A stretch of 64,000 nucleotides of DNA. It comes from Isoetes taiwanensis (lineage: Eukaryota; Streptophyta; Lycopodiopsida; Isoetales; Isoetaceae). Both the position numbers and the translations under genes were made by a program. Below are positions 41,700-53,118 of the stretch, piece after piece. How positions within the stretch are numbered: position 1 is the stretch's first letter; every line of letters begins with the position of its first letter. The notes beneath the pieces were generated by a model, which searched no databases, was not told the origin of the DNA, and saw nothing but the letters and a program-made list of their open reading frames with translations. The stretch spans positions 1,118,001 through 1,182,000 of the forward strand of contig JAJEKV010000092.1 of assembly GCA_021234155.1 (NCBI GenBank), written 5' to 3'.

Positions 41700-44600
41700 C
41701 TCAAATAACCCAAGGTAGTTGTTCATGGTTCCAAAAATTCCCAATATCAAGGAATTAGGTGGTTTGCCACTACATCATCTAGTTGTTGAGTAGAAGATAC
41801 GTAAGGAATATGAGGGCATCAAAACAATTGGTAATGTATGTTGTTAGGTACTGAGTTAATGGTGTATTTTGTACGGGCGACATATAGTTTAATATTTTCA
41901 TGCTTGTAATAAGAGGGCCACAAACTTAGTTTAACACATATCACCTCACACAACGTGTGAGTATCATCAAAATGAATGATGAAACTAACTTTTAGTAGTT
42001 TATTTATCTATCAAACGACATACTTACCACAAGCCAAGTGCATTTTTTACCAATAGACTCTATCCATATCATGGCAGCTAGATGTTTCATCGCAGAATCT
42101 CTCTCATCATAGCATAGATGACAGTAGAGCCCCTACACATGCAACTAATAGACGAAAAGTATAATCAGCTGAAATATTTTAGTCTTTTTCACCTCAAATC
42201 CATCTAGATGTGCAAAACGTTCAGATATCAAGAAGTTGACAATAAAACTATTCATTATGCTCGTTTCTTAGCTCAAGAAAACGCATCATGTATATAAAAC
42301 TTCTTTCCTTGCTCCATTCTATCTATCAAACAGAAATAGTATTCACATTTCCATATGTAATTCCATCATCTGATGGTGAAGTACCAGCTGTAAGCACCCT
42401 TCTTTTTACTAACTGCATCAATTGTTTGTTGAAGATCAATTTTTTGTTGTGCATTAACAGTCCTAGTTTTTGTGTATCATATAAGCTGTTGATTTTTGGA
42501 GGAATAAGTGTTGCCTATGTTGGAACTGGCATAACTTTGTCTACGACCCTTGCAACTCTCTGGAACGAAATGCTATCAAGTTGCTTACAGATTCCGTTTG
42601 TAGCGTGATCTTAGAATCATATGGCTGGAAGCGGCTGGAAGGCCTCCATTTGCAGGACTACTACCATATAATGTTGTAAATGGCTTCTGCTATGGACCGA
42701 TATCCGCTGGTGACTCAGCAACAAGAATGTGCAGAACCTCCTTGTTAGAAATCGCTGTTGTTGAAGCCAGTTGTACAATGAAGAATTATAAGAGAGCATG
42801 TATTGGAAAGGAATTTGCAATTAGTAGGAAAACAATCTAAATATCTAACTAGTTCGGGCATGATGTAACGTTGTGAGATTAAGATAGCAAAGCGTTGGCC
42901 CAAGTTCCATGGATTTTCACCTTCCTTGCATCATGTTCTTTATCTCCTTCACAAATCCCGGTTTTTATATCTCACAAATTAAAATGGCAAAGCATAGGCC
43001 AAGTTCCGGGATGCCAGGCTTAAATGCATGATAGTATGGATTTTCATCTTTTTGCATCATGTTCTTTATCTAGTTCGCGATCCTCGCTTTTTATAGCCGA
43101 AAGCGATAATTGTTTTTACTGCATAGGCATTCTTCAACAAATAAAAGGTCGTCAACTCATGGGAATTCATTGCCCCCGCATGCAAGGTCACTCTCACCAA
43201 ATAAAGGTTTCCCAATCATATAAGACTATATGTTAGTCAACATTGCGACACCGGCAACAATCGAAACTCCATCGATGATCCCCAATCCTCCTTATTCTAA
43301 TGATGTTGGAGACATCCGTAAAATTACTACATTGCTAAATAAACCGCAATGAAATGTGCGAATGAATATGAATTTGCTACAATGGAATTAGCATCTGGAT
43401 TTACACGATTTGCATTTGAATGTCACGATTCTTTGCTTGAACATGGCGGAAAACGCGTTTTCTCTAGATCCTCCATTATCACATTTGAGAATGACCGAGA
43501 ATGACCTTGACTCAGAAAGGTCTCTTAAAAAAAACTTTTCAAGCTCGTAGACAAACCAATAAATTGATGTACTGCCTTTGCACCCTTGGTACTAATAAAG
43601 CCTTATCCAGTTTCAAATAGTCTAGGGTAGCTTAAGAAACCACAGGATCATCGATTCTCTTCTAAATACCATTTATCTAGCAATGAGCAAGACTTGCAAT
43701 TGAAGCAAGCCATGAATTGAAAAGTGGAGTTATTGATGGCTTGCTTCTTACGGGATCGTTGATAACTAAGGTCTAGCCCAAAAAACATGCATAAATAATT
43801 CAATTTCCCTAAAACCACTTGCAAATCATCACCTTAAGTAACATGAGATAAGCTCCAAAATATGCAAGACCACAAGGATGACAGGGCCTGCATAAAAAGG
43901 GAATCTGGGATGTTAACATTCCAAGAGTATTACCCCGAATGGAAGTTTAAAGATTATTTCAAGCAAAATCACATTGCACAAATTATCCAAGTGATCACTT
44001 TGAATGGCATGCAGGCAAGTTCTAGAATATGCACACTTAGAAGCATCTCCCTCAGAGAACATGTATCGTCAAACAAACACTAGAATCTAGAAAGAACAAA
44101 GGATTTTTGCATGAAACTAATAGATTCTATACCTTATCTCTCACTTGCTTATGAAAAGGAATGGGCTTCAGAATCAAGAGATGGAAATCCAGCTAATAAA
44201 TATCTTGAATTCATAAACCCGCATAGCTATCTTGCCAGATTATCTCCTATTTAGATAGAATACAGACAAAATTGTATTCACCTTGAGCAATTGCCGATTG
44301 CTGGACTCCTTGCCAATCATATCCTGCATTGATTTTTCTCGTTGAGTGTTGCTGGCCATGAATCGGCATGATATCAGATGATATCCGGCGCATGTGCACC
44401 GAATCACCCAAAAACCGCCTCCATCTGATTTTTTGCAGCCGAAACTTGCAGTATGGCCGCCTCCTTCTGTTTTTATGCTGCCGAAATTTGCATTAAGCGA
44501 CCTTAGGGTAAAAAGAAATGCCATCATATGATTTAAAGCCTTCCATTTAGTCGGTTCTAGCCATATCCACCATACCGTGAGGCAGATCCCACAAAGATAG

Positions 44601-46030
44601 ATGTCGTCCAAGCAATCACTCGAGCATCGACAGCAACGGAATCAACAAATCATAGCAGGGAAGTATGTCGCAGACAAAAAATTAACCAAGCCATCACAGC
44701 CGTCCATTTTGCCACGTGGCAATTTAGAAGGCTCAGATGGCCCAATTATCAGTGTTAGGCAGCCCTCTATAATAATATATATAAGTCAGATAATACTAAG
44801 TCCAAAATAAGATGATAGTTTGTGCGCGATCTTGTCTGTTGATTTTGTTTTGTGCCATAACTTTTATTTTTACCAATCAGTTATTTTTGCATTGTGGTGC
44901 GTCTGGCTAGAGCAGCACCACAATGGCTATGGCAAGACTACGGAATCCGCTAGGATGACTGGAGATATTTCGTTTATGAATGTGGGTTCATTAGGCATTT
45001 TGAGGCACAACATGGCGATGGTAAGGACTTACTCGGAATCTTTCGGCATACACCAAGATCTTGATATTTGTCTACTATTTCTTCCGTTCTTCCTTTGTGC
45101 GATTAACATCTCACTTTTATTTAAGATGCAGGGAGCTTTAGGTTGGGATCTCTTATGCATGTTAAATAAAATCTGATTACTATTCCTCAATCTGGCCATG
45201 TATTCGAACTCACTCAAGATGTGCTGGCAAAGACATAAAAAATAGATGCGAAGGCAAATAGGATTATTTTGGGCTTAGATATTTTCGATGCCTTGATCAC
45301 CGCTGCCATATTCTTGAACTAAAGTATCTTTTGTTTTGTGCTATTCTGGCAGCTCCAATGCGTCCAAGCACTGTCAGTTCGAGCATGGACAGATCAGGAC
45401 TATGGCACAACATCGTATGTGGTTTGTTCGTTTCTTGTAAGTCATCGTTACCTAATCGTAAATACCAAATATAGGGTGCCCTTTGACTAAGAGCATTCAT
45501 ATTTCTAGTCCGACTTATTATATTTATTCTCTTCAAGTCAGAAGCAATGATTTCAAAAAAATGGCCGCCACTGTTTGTTGCTATGTTATGGTGCATTTGA
45601 AAAAGAATGGCCGCTTCTGTTTGTTGCTATGGTTGACGCTTTTTGCTGAGATGTAAGGAGAGATTACGTTGTTTTATTAATTTCTCTGTGAAGGTTTCTT
45701 ATATTGTTTTGTTAATTCTTTTAAATTAGGTTTATTCTTCACAGGTCGGGTCCAATAGGTAGACGTGTCCAAGTAAAGTTCTTCCTTCCGAGAGATTGAC
45801 TGGTTTTGAAATTTCAGTCTGTCGCCTGTCTACCTGTCGTTCTTTATTTGAGGTATGAATTCCCTCTATGTTTTTTTGAGTTTTCAGGTCCTTAGCTATG
45901 GTTTGGGATGCCGAATTCACTTTGCCACATAGCCACAAACTGAGCCTATTTTTAAGGTTATAAAAGAACCAATGATAGCATTGTTCTTTAACTTGCCGCA
46001 ATTGATTCAGTTGAATGTTCTAAGAACCCA
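41700..46030. other. Long gene-poor spacer
   Basis: No recognisable protein. Open frames at 42288-42608, 44240-44611 (-) and 44820-45176 have no known motif. Small duplications occur: CCGCCTCC(A/T)TCTG units at 44415 and 44459, and ATGGCCGC-CTGTTTGTTGCTATG at 45552 and 45608. A block with CCAAGTGCATTTTT and TATCCATATCA is present at 41467 and again at 42036. Confidence 0.45.
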
Positions 46031-46037
46031 AATGGTA

Positions 46038-46200
46038 AATGGAATAGAATAGAATAGAATAGTTTTTTTAACGTCCATGGAGACCAATAGGTCATGGGAC
46101 CCATACAATGGGCTAGTACAATCATTACTACTAGGATTAAAAAACCCCTGCCTCGAAAAGTTTTCAAGGGAAAAACCTTTGCAGTAATGATGATACTAGA
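46038..46200 (-). mobile_element. 5'-truncated LINE 3' end with (TATTC)n tail
   Basis: Read on the minus strand, GGTTTTTCCCTTGAAAAC, TTTTTTAATCC, GGGTCCCATGACC and ATTGGTCTCCATGGACGTTAA are followed by AAAAAAC and (TATTC)n. The same blocks occur in LINE-C at 59395-59510, so this is a roughly 150-bp copy of that family's 3' untranslated region. Confidence 0.8.
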
Positions 46201-46443
46201 CAAGCGGAGATAATGACTACTGAGGGCTCAGTAATTGCAGACATTTATCTAGAACCTCAAGTATATATAATGCCAAGTCATGCACAGATGGTGCTCTGAG
46301 AAGTTGTGGAAGCGTGGAATGGATATCAAATCCTGCATCCAGCTAATATAAACCCCAGCAATTGGTCTGGCAGATTTAGTACCATGCATCACCCTATAAA
46401 AAATGAGGGCTAAAAGACGGATTCAATGCATGCATAACCAACC

Positions 46444-46579
46444 TGGAATTTCAATGAATTTTGATAGCCGTAGATGAAATCAAACGATAGAAAACGCATC
46501 CATCTGCACAAAAATCCCCACTTGGCTGCAGCCTCAGAGTGCACCGAATGCTGGACGTGTGTTTGTGCAAAAGTGCTAA
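46444..46579 (-). repeat. PPR upstream module, copy 3
   Basis: On the minus strand: TAGCACTTTTGCACAAAC, then GGATTTTTGTGCAG, TTTGATTTCATCTACGGCTA and AATTCATTGAAATTCCA. It matches the modules at 8.7 and 16.8 kb but no PPR sequence lies downstream. Confidence 0.6.
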
Positions 46580-46664
46580 CCATAGTAAAAAAACGTATGA
46601 AATTACAAAGAAAACGCTATTATTATGCTATTGATCCCTAAATAAGAGCCAAGTGTAATTCTCC

Positions 46665-47105
46665 AGTGTAAGGCCCTTTTTCAAGAGTAGTCTTATTTCT
46701 AAAAGTCACATATTTTATCAAATGATATTTGACCACCTATTGTCCTAAAAGAAAATCACTTTTCCACTATGAAAATAAGACATTTCTTATTTAGGTTCGG
46801 AATAGGTTTGAATTATAAATGGAGTCTTATTTTCCCTCGTAATAAAAGACACCTAGTCTTATATTTTAAGGCATATTATTGGTCCATGTCAACATTTAAG
46901 AAGAATTGGTTTTCAGACGGAGCCATATAAGACATGTCTTATTTAGGTTCGGGTAGGTTTGGATAGGATCCGTAAGGGCAATGGAGTCTTATTTTATACC
47001 GGGGGACTTCCCCCGCCATAAAATAAGACACCACTTATTATATTCTATTTCTATTGACCAGTCATATTCAAAATAATAGGTGGTCTTATTTTGTGATGGT
47101 TTATT
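46665..47105. repeat. TAAGACA/TGTCTTA-rich element, copy 2
   Basis: GTCTTATTT, ATAAGACATTTC, GTCTTATTTTCCC, CATATAAGACATGTCTTATT and GGGGGACTTCCCCCGCCATA with AAATAAGACA crowd 400 bp. The left end TAAGGCCCTTTTTCA resembles the complement of GTGTGAAAAGGCCCTA at 48187, as if the two were terminal inverted repeats next to TA. Confidence 0.45.
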
Positions 47106-48030
47106 TGCTCCTTATTGCTCACTCCTTATTGTTTTTTTTTGGATCATTGGATCCAAGCATAGTTCCATGAATATGCCAAATCAAGGGCTGTGCAATTTCC
47201 ACATCAGACCCATGTATAAGTGTGCGCACCCCCATACACCTACTATACGTATATACATACATGATATACTTCAATCTATACACATAAAAAATGCAGGAAC
47301 ACCATTGCATTCACAAAAGACAGACACATAAGAACAAAGAAGAGTGCAGAACAGATAAGAACTTAGTCAAGAGGTTGCATTTACTGAGAACTTGCCATAA
47401 CACAAACAACACTGCAATTTCAGTACAAAGTACACGATTGAACAATAAAACTCAGCAAACTAGGTTCCCAAATTTGGTCCAAGAAGAACTGCAACACAGG
47501 AGGCAGTCTTGGCTTATTTGCACCCGAACAACATCCTGCCTTATCTTGTAGAGTCATGTCTACCCTAAACCCCATCGCTTGCAACAATCCCTGGAAACCA
47601 TAGCCATACTGGAAACCGAGTAGCCATCGCTGGAGTAGCCATAGCTATAAACCGAGTATGTATCCAAACCCCAGGAAGCCAAGCTTTTTGCAGAAATCGA
47701 CCTCCACAGCCTTCTGTTTTACGCCGACCAAGTGAGACAGAAGATGCCTCCTCGCTGACTTCGCCCTGCAGATAAAATACAGTTGAAGAAGGCCGGATCT
47801 TCCCTCAGAAAACCGAAAGAACGGTCTCTGCCTGCATCGCCTCATCTCCTGCATCACCTCAACTTCGTCGGCTCATCTCCTCATCGCCTGCATCGCCTCA
47901 TCTGCCCCAGCTCCACCGCCCAACATGCTCGGACGCCACAAACAAAATTACCCAAAGGTCGAAAAAAATTCCAACAAAACCCTAACCCCCATTTTCCGCC
48001 AAACCATTCACAAAATCATAGCAAAGGATA
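47106..48030. other. Spacer with minisatellite-like CATCGCCT words
   Basis: No gene seen. CTGCATCGCCTCATCTCC-type words recur at 47828-47905. Confidence 0.4.
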
Positions 48031-48034
48031 ATTT

Positions 48035-48385
48035 GCCAACCTTATCACACCAGTATTTGTTAATGTCTCATTTACATAAGACACCCTGTAGTGTGAAAAC
48101 AAGTTATATTTGTGTGTCTTATTTTTTGCTTTGGAGTCACAAATGATGTCTTATATGAAATGGGACAGCCATATTATAAGACATCGTGTGAAAAGGCCCT
48201 AATTCATGGTTTTCCACTAGTATTTTAGTGGTGTCATATTTTATGAGTACCATACAGTAGAAAAATAAATTTAAATTTTTTTTGTGTCTCATTTTTAGCC
48301 CTGGAATCACAAATGATGTCGGACATGGTATATGACAGTATATTTTGTGACTAATGTGGAAAAAAAGCCTAATTCTCCCGTATAT
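48035..48385. repeat. 170-bp tandem duplication upstream of TIM8
   Basis: Two diverged units share GTGTGTCTTATTTTT/GTGTCTCATTTTT, then TCACAAATGATGTC (48136 and 48306), a T.TATGA..TGGGACAG / TATATGACAG stretch and GTG.GAAAA.GCCTAATTC. The second ends 70 bp before the TIM8 start. Confidence 0.75.
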
Positions 48386-48414
48386 CATATAAACCGTATG
48401 CGTATGCCGGCTCT

Positions 48415-48432
48415 TATAAGGGTTTAGGGTTT
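48415..48432 (+). promoter_or_regulatory. TATA-like site and telo-box upstream of TIM8
   Basis: TTATAAG is followed by AGGGTTTAGGGTTT (48419-48432), a telo-box as found in promoters or leaders of many plant housekeeping and organelle-biogenesis genes, 20 bp before the ATG. Confidence 0.6.
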
Positions 48433-48451
48433 AAGCAGCGACAGTAGCGCC

Positions 48452-48893
48452 ATGGATTCCCTCAGCTCCGGCGCGTCCAGCGACCTCCAAAACATGTTAG
48501 AGGTGAGTTCCTTTCGTTGGATTTTATGTTAATAAATTGGTCGCCTTGTCTGGAGCAAGATATGTTCAGTCACACGAAACCCAGAACCAGTGCATTCTAA
48601 AGTTGGCTTAAAATTTCTGTTATCCTTTTTTTGCTGTTTAGGCTGGTTTCTTTTTTCTTTTCTTTCTTTTGTTATCCTTAGCCCTTTGTTTAACCTTCTG
48701 TTTTGTGCAGCAAGAAAAGCAGAGGGCAATGATGAATGAAGTGGTTAGCAAACTTACAGAAACCTGCTGGGAGAAGTGCATTACTGGTACCCCTGGAAGC
48801 AAGTTGAGCTCCAGTGAATCTAGTTGCCTCACTAATTGTGCCCATCGCTTCCTCGAGACTAGCATGTTGATCCTGAAGAAGCTTCAAAGATGA
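48452..48893 (+). CDS. TIM8: Mitochondrial import inner membrane translocase subunit TIM8
   Basis: Exon 1 (48452-48502, 17 codons, MDSLSSGASSDLQNMLE) ends at GAG/GTGAGT. Exon 2 (48711-48893) starts after TTTTGTGCAG. The joined product has 77 residues, as in Arabidopsis TIM8. The twin CX3C motifs of small Tim proteins are present: CWEKC and, 15 residues on, CLTNC, with the conserved SKLSSSESSCLTNCAHRF segment and a C-terminal helix. Small Tims form hexameric chaperones in the intermembrane space that carry membrane proteins from TOM to the inner membrane. Intron phase is 0 and the frame is intact, so it is probably functional. Upstream lie a telo-box and a tandem duplication. Confidence 0.95.
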
Positions 48894-49139
48894 CAGGTTT
48901 CATTTATTCCCTTACTGTTTTCAAGCTTGAGAATCCAGCAAACCTCAAAGATTCTCCTGGATTTTGAATTTATCCATTTCTTGGGAAATGTTGTTATGAC
49001 CACAAAGAAAGAGTAAAATTGATTTCCTGATGACTTGAGGACTGATACTGTTTTTTCTTTTGTTTCTTCAAGCTTTGTGGGGCGTTTTCCTGCTTTTACT
49101 TTTATGTATATGAATAAGACTATAGATTTCCACTTTTAG

Positions 49140-49375
49140 ATTATGGAAAACTTCATACTAGAAATAATCAGTTAGCCTTCTGGATAATAGCCAGCATGGT
49201 AAGTGAGGCAGTTATTCTACTGGTATTGCTAGTTTGTAAATCAAGATATTTTAATTACAGATAATCAGTAGTTCTCTTTTTGCATGTCGTGCCATTGCTG
49301 TTGCTGTTGCTGTTGCTTTGGAACTTGTCCGCAGGTAATTTTAGGACTTTCTTTTGGTAACAAAATATTGGGGTC
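49140..49375 (+). repeat. Direct repeat, left copy
   Basis: Starts CTTCATACTAGAAATAATCA and contains TTAGCCTTCTGGATAATA, AGATATTTTAATTACAG, a (GCTGTT)n run and CTTTCTTTTGGT. The same segment recurs at 54487-54715 with fewer GCTGTT units. Confidence 0.85.
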
Positions 49376-49756
49376 TTTATAAGGAGATTGTTCAATCAAA
49401 TGCATTCAGATGTTTTGTCACATATATGGACACACATCAGAATTTTAAGAACACACAAGACATCAATGCACAAGTAACCTAGAGTTTCAGTCCGAAAAAC
49501 ATAGCATCTGAATTATATTAATTGAGAAAGCCTCATTTGATGAATCTAATTATACTAGAAAAAGGCCCATTTTTGGTGGGCTGTGTTTCTTAATAATAGC
49601 GCAAAATGGTTCTTGTTGCCTGTCACGTTTGTTATAAAGGTTCGCTTTACTTTTGATTTTGCAACGTCTCTACATTAGACCATCTATAAAGTTGCTTCTA
49701 CACTATAGATGCATTTATGATGGACGTGTTAAAATGAATTATGCCAATCTTTCAAG

Positions 49757-49812
49757 ATGGCTCGGCATGCTTGTAAAGACATTCTGGTTTGGGTTCAAAT
49801 AGGGGCACTTTG
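49757..49812 (+). repeat. Possible SINE head with tRNA-like A and B boxes
   Basis: TGGCTCGGCATG resembles an A box and GGTTTGGGTTCAAATA, about 30 bp on, resembles a B box. There is no cloverleaf, and a SINE body or tail is not clear. Confidence 0.25.
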
Positions 49813-49904
49813 ATTATATTTCTAGTGTATGTATTATATGATACTCTTATGGCTAGTTCGGATGAACTCTTTTTCCTTCAACGGTGAGAGGTAGCTGAGT
49901 CAGC

Positions 49905-50062
49905 ATTGCCTTGAAACTTCAGCCCGAACTCAGCAGCACAAGCAACAGCTGAAATCTCATAACAAAATAGAAACTTCAGAAATCTCATAACAAAATAGAA
50001 ACTTCAGCCCAAACTCAGCAGCATAGGCAACATCTGAAATCTCATAACAAAATAGAAATAGG
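49905..50062 (+). repeat. Tandem repeat, about 2.5 units
   Basis: AAATCTCATAACAAAATAGA occurs at 49954, 49981 and 50036, with GAAACTTCAGCCC(A/G)AACTCAG at two places. ACAGACGAGTT repeats follow at 50200-50272. Confidence 0.85.
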
Positions 50063-50524
50063 GTCGTGATTTTGCGCTGGCGAGCAATTTGGTGCCATGT
50101 GGCACCCTCTAGACTACGGAATAGAAATAGGATTGCCCAATTTCGCATGACCGGTCCTCTAGGTTATTTTTTAGGGTTTTGCCTAGGTTGCAACCGCTAC
50201 AGACGAGTTTAGCACAGATAGAACACAGACGAGTTTCGAGTCAGCCGCTCTAGATATACCACCACAGACGAGTTCAAAGCAGGTAAAAATTTCCAGAAAC
50301 ACGAATGAGTTTGAAATAGGCAGAAATTTTAAAAAATACAGCTCGAAATCTCTAAAAACAGCGCGGGATCTTCAAAATCTTAGAGCGGGATCTTCAAAAA
50401 AAGAGCTCGTAGGTAATGTTCTTTGTCGGATCTTTGTCGAATCTGTTGTAAATTCATCAATTCTTTCCTATTTCGCAAGAAAATCAAAACCACTCTCTTG
50501 TTTCTATTTTGTAGGGGAATGAAT

Positions 50525-50645
50525 GGAATAGAGGAATGGTGTCTTGGTCCACCATTCCGCCACTCCGAGAGACCCGTTCCCGGCTACCGCTGGTCGCAGG
50601 ACTCCTCTACGTGATGGAATGGTGTCCCAGACACCATTTCCTTAT
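50525..50645. repeat. Two GGAATGGTG hairpins
   Basis: GGAATGGTG and its complement CACCATTCC enclose a short loop at about 50532-50559. A second, tighter palindrome, GGAATGGTGTC-CCA-GACACCATTTCC, is at about 50618-50641. They may be ends of a MITE. Confidence 0.6.
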
Positions 50646-50749
50646 ACGACGCTGAATTTTTTCGGCTCAGCCCAAGGTCAGCAAGGATCCTGCTATTTCA
50701 CGAGAATCTATCCATGTAAATCAAGCATTATATGATATTTACCATCTTT

Positions 50750-52620
50750 ATGGGTTTTATTGTCATGTTGATTGAGCGCCATTGATCGGCATATATTCTC
50801 GGTATTGTATCCGATCGATGGCCATTAACATTTTCACGGAAAATCACGATGCCACTTCCTATGTTCTGGATCGATCATATGGCATTGAAATTATATTGCC
50901 AAATCGAAAAGAATAAGGGCAAGAAAAGAAAAAAGAAAAAAAAGAAACCCACAATGGTAGCATCAAACAGTACCGGAATGAATCCCCCACAAGTGCTACT
51001 AGTGTTGGGCTAGAATGAGAAGGACAGAGAGACAAGTTTGCTTACAGAGAAAAAATCAGCGAGGCAAGAAAGAAAATAAGAAAACTGTCGGAATGAAACC
51101 TTCCAATTCCATCTTTGCCTTAGACGTGAATCCTGCTCTGGGTGCAACTGGATAAGCCGAAACACGACACATGCTCCACACAGGCACAACGGCCTAACGG
51201 CCTCATCCAGCAGCAAATAACAAGAACCTGCGAGCAAAGGCTGGAGGAATTGAACCTCCATTTAGCACCAGCATCCTCAAGAGTGTTTCCTCAAGAATAC
51301 ACCGCCGCGGCACGAAACACCTCAACCCCTATTGCATACCCTCCTGCCAAGCATCCTCAACTCGATGCTTCAACTAACCATAGATCTCTGTCCTATGGCT
51401 CCAACCGCAATAGACAAGCCATTGCAGTCCTTTCTTGATTTCCGGAAGCCAAGAAAATAACGAGCATGTAATCTTATTCACCACATCGCTCCACCGCATT
51501 CTTCCTTTATACCATTGCAAAAAAACCAATCCAAAATACAAAATTAAAGCCCAGAAAAGAAAGATGACCTTTAAATGCAATCAAGACACTCAAACATGGC
51601 CAAACGATACGTCCCAAGGATCATAGTCCCAACCATCCGAGAAAAGCCCTCCCGCAATACGAAATGAAATATTGCAAGTTTATATCCATTGTAATAAAGG
51701 AAATTTTCCCTTGCAAAAGAGAGAGTGGGAGGGGGGGTGTTGTTGGTAAGAGAAATACGAAGTGGTAACCAGTAAACTATTAATTGTCAATAGAACAATA
51801 AATAATTCTTAACTTGATACAATTTTTCCGACCATACATAACAATGGTTGAACTTTGATCTTGTACCATAGTTGGAAAGAAAATTGTCGCTCTCTGCCTT
51901 GATAAACTCAAAAAAATGGCAGACAATTGTACTGGTCTGCAAGGATGTTTGATTTTTAACGCCATTGGTGGAGAACTTGGACCATTGCTTTTAGAATGCA
52001 AGAAGTCCGAGCTTGGTTTTACTGTTTATCCATCACCACAAGTTACGACCTTTGTGGTTGAACCATACAACAGTTCCGTTTCCACCCATTCCCTACTAAA
52101 AATACTGATGTCAAATTTCATTTGGATAATAAGGCTAGTTATGATATTTGCCAAAGAAATCTAGACATTGAGAGACCTACTTATACCAATTTAACATATA
52201 ATGAGGCTATTTATGATATTTGTGAAAGAAATCTACACATTGAGAGATCTACTTACACCAGTTTAAAAATCTCCCTACTCTCATTCTCATGAAATGCAGC
52301 AATCCTTATACTATATAGAATAGCCATCTATGCAATTATTCAAATGTGCCTCTAATTACGAACTATAGCATCCTTAGCAGCTTAAGAAAATTTAGGTACA
52401 TGTGTTCATACACAAACCTATGGGGAATTATGTAAAGCATGTAAACCAGAATTTAGCCTGGAATCCTTCAGATTCTTTGCTTTTCCAGTGTTGCTTGTTT
52501 ACTTACTTGCAGAATGGAAACTGTCCCGCAAGACAAATCCAATAGAAAAACTAAACCTCTCAAATCATTAATTACACATTGCACATAAAAGTTGCAGTTC
52601 ATAATGTCTTTCGAATAGTA
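50750..52620. other. Gene-poor spacer
   Basis: Open frames (for example 51142-51438 and 51916-52164) show no known motif. A 60-bp stretch with TTATGATATTTG(C/T)(C/G)AAAGAAATCTA is duplicated at 52138 and 52209. Confidence 0.45.
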
Positions 52621-52624
52621 ATGT

Positions 52625-53080
52625 TTCACAGAAATTTTCGAACCATCCGAGTACAAACCATTACAGCCAACACTTTTAAATTAAAATTTTCCTGAAATCC
52701 CCCTTGGTTTGGGTGCATATTCACCGGGGCCCCTGGGAGGGGGGGGGCTCCAAAGGTTGAGAGAGTGTTGGATAGGCATATTCGCCAATTATCTAGACCG
52801 TAGATAGCGATCCTCGTTTGTAAGATATGCTCATACAAGTTGTGGTATATTGTATAACAAGGTTTACAAAATACTATAAGATTTGAGGCAATATGCTTAA
52901 TGGCGTTGATGATATACATGTATTGTACAGTTTTAGGGAGTATAAAAGGATTCTCACTACCCTACACTATATTCTGTGTGAGTATTCACTCAAACCAAAG
53001 GAAATTTAAGGGGGATTTTAATTTAAAAGTGTTGGATGTAATACTTTATCTTCGGGTGGTTCAAAAAGTTTTGGGCCCTT
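52625..53080. repeat. Inverted repeat pair with roughly 100-bp arms (foldback element)
   Basis: The left arm (52625-52725), read on the minus strand, and the right arm (52980-53075), on the plus strand, share CAAACCAA, GGGGGATTT, TTTTAATTTAAAAGTGTTGG, TGTAAT and CGG(A/G)TGGTTC. Both arms translate to a related FNLKVLxV peptide, which follows from the repeat rather than from a gene. Confidence 0.75.
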
Positions 53081-53118
53081 CGGAGCCGTTTAAAAAATGG
53101 GAAAAAAAAAGAGAATAA

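Noticed and set aside
42288-45176. Open frames of 106-123 codons as genes
   Set aside because: No recognisable motif, no splice context and lengths expected by chance in this much sequence.
48419-48432. Interstitial telomere repeat
   Set aside because: Only two TTTAGGG units directly before a start codon, better explained as a telo-box promoter element.
49757-49812. tRNA gene
   Set aside because: Only A- and B-box-like words are present; no acceptor stem or cloverleaf could be drawn.
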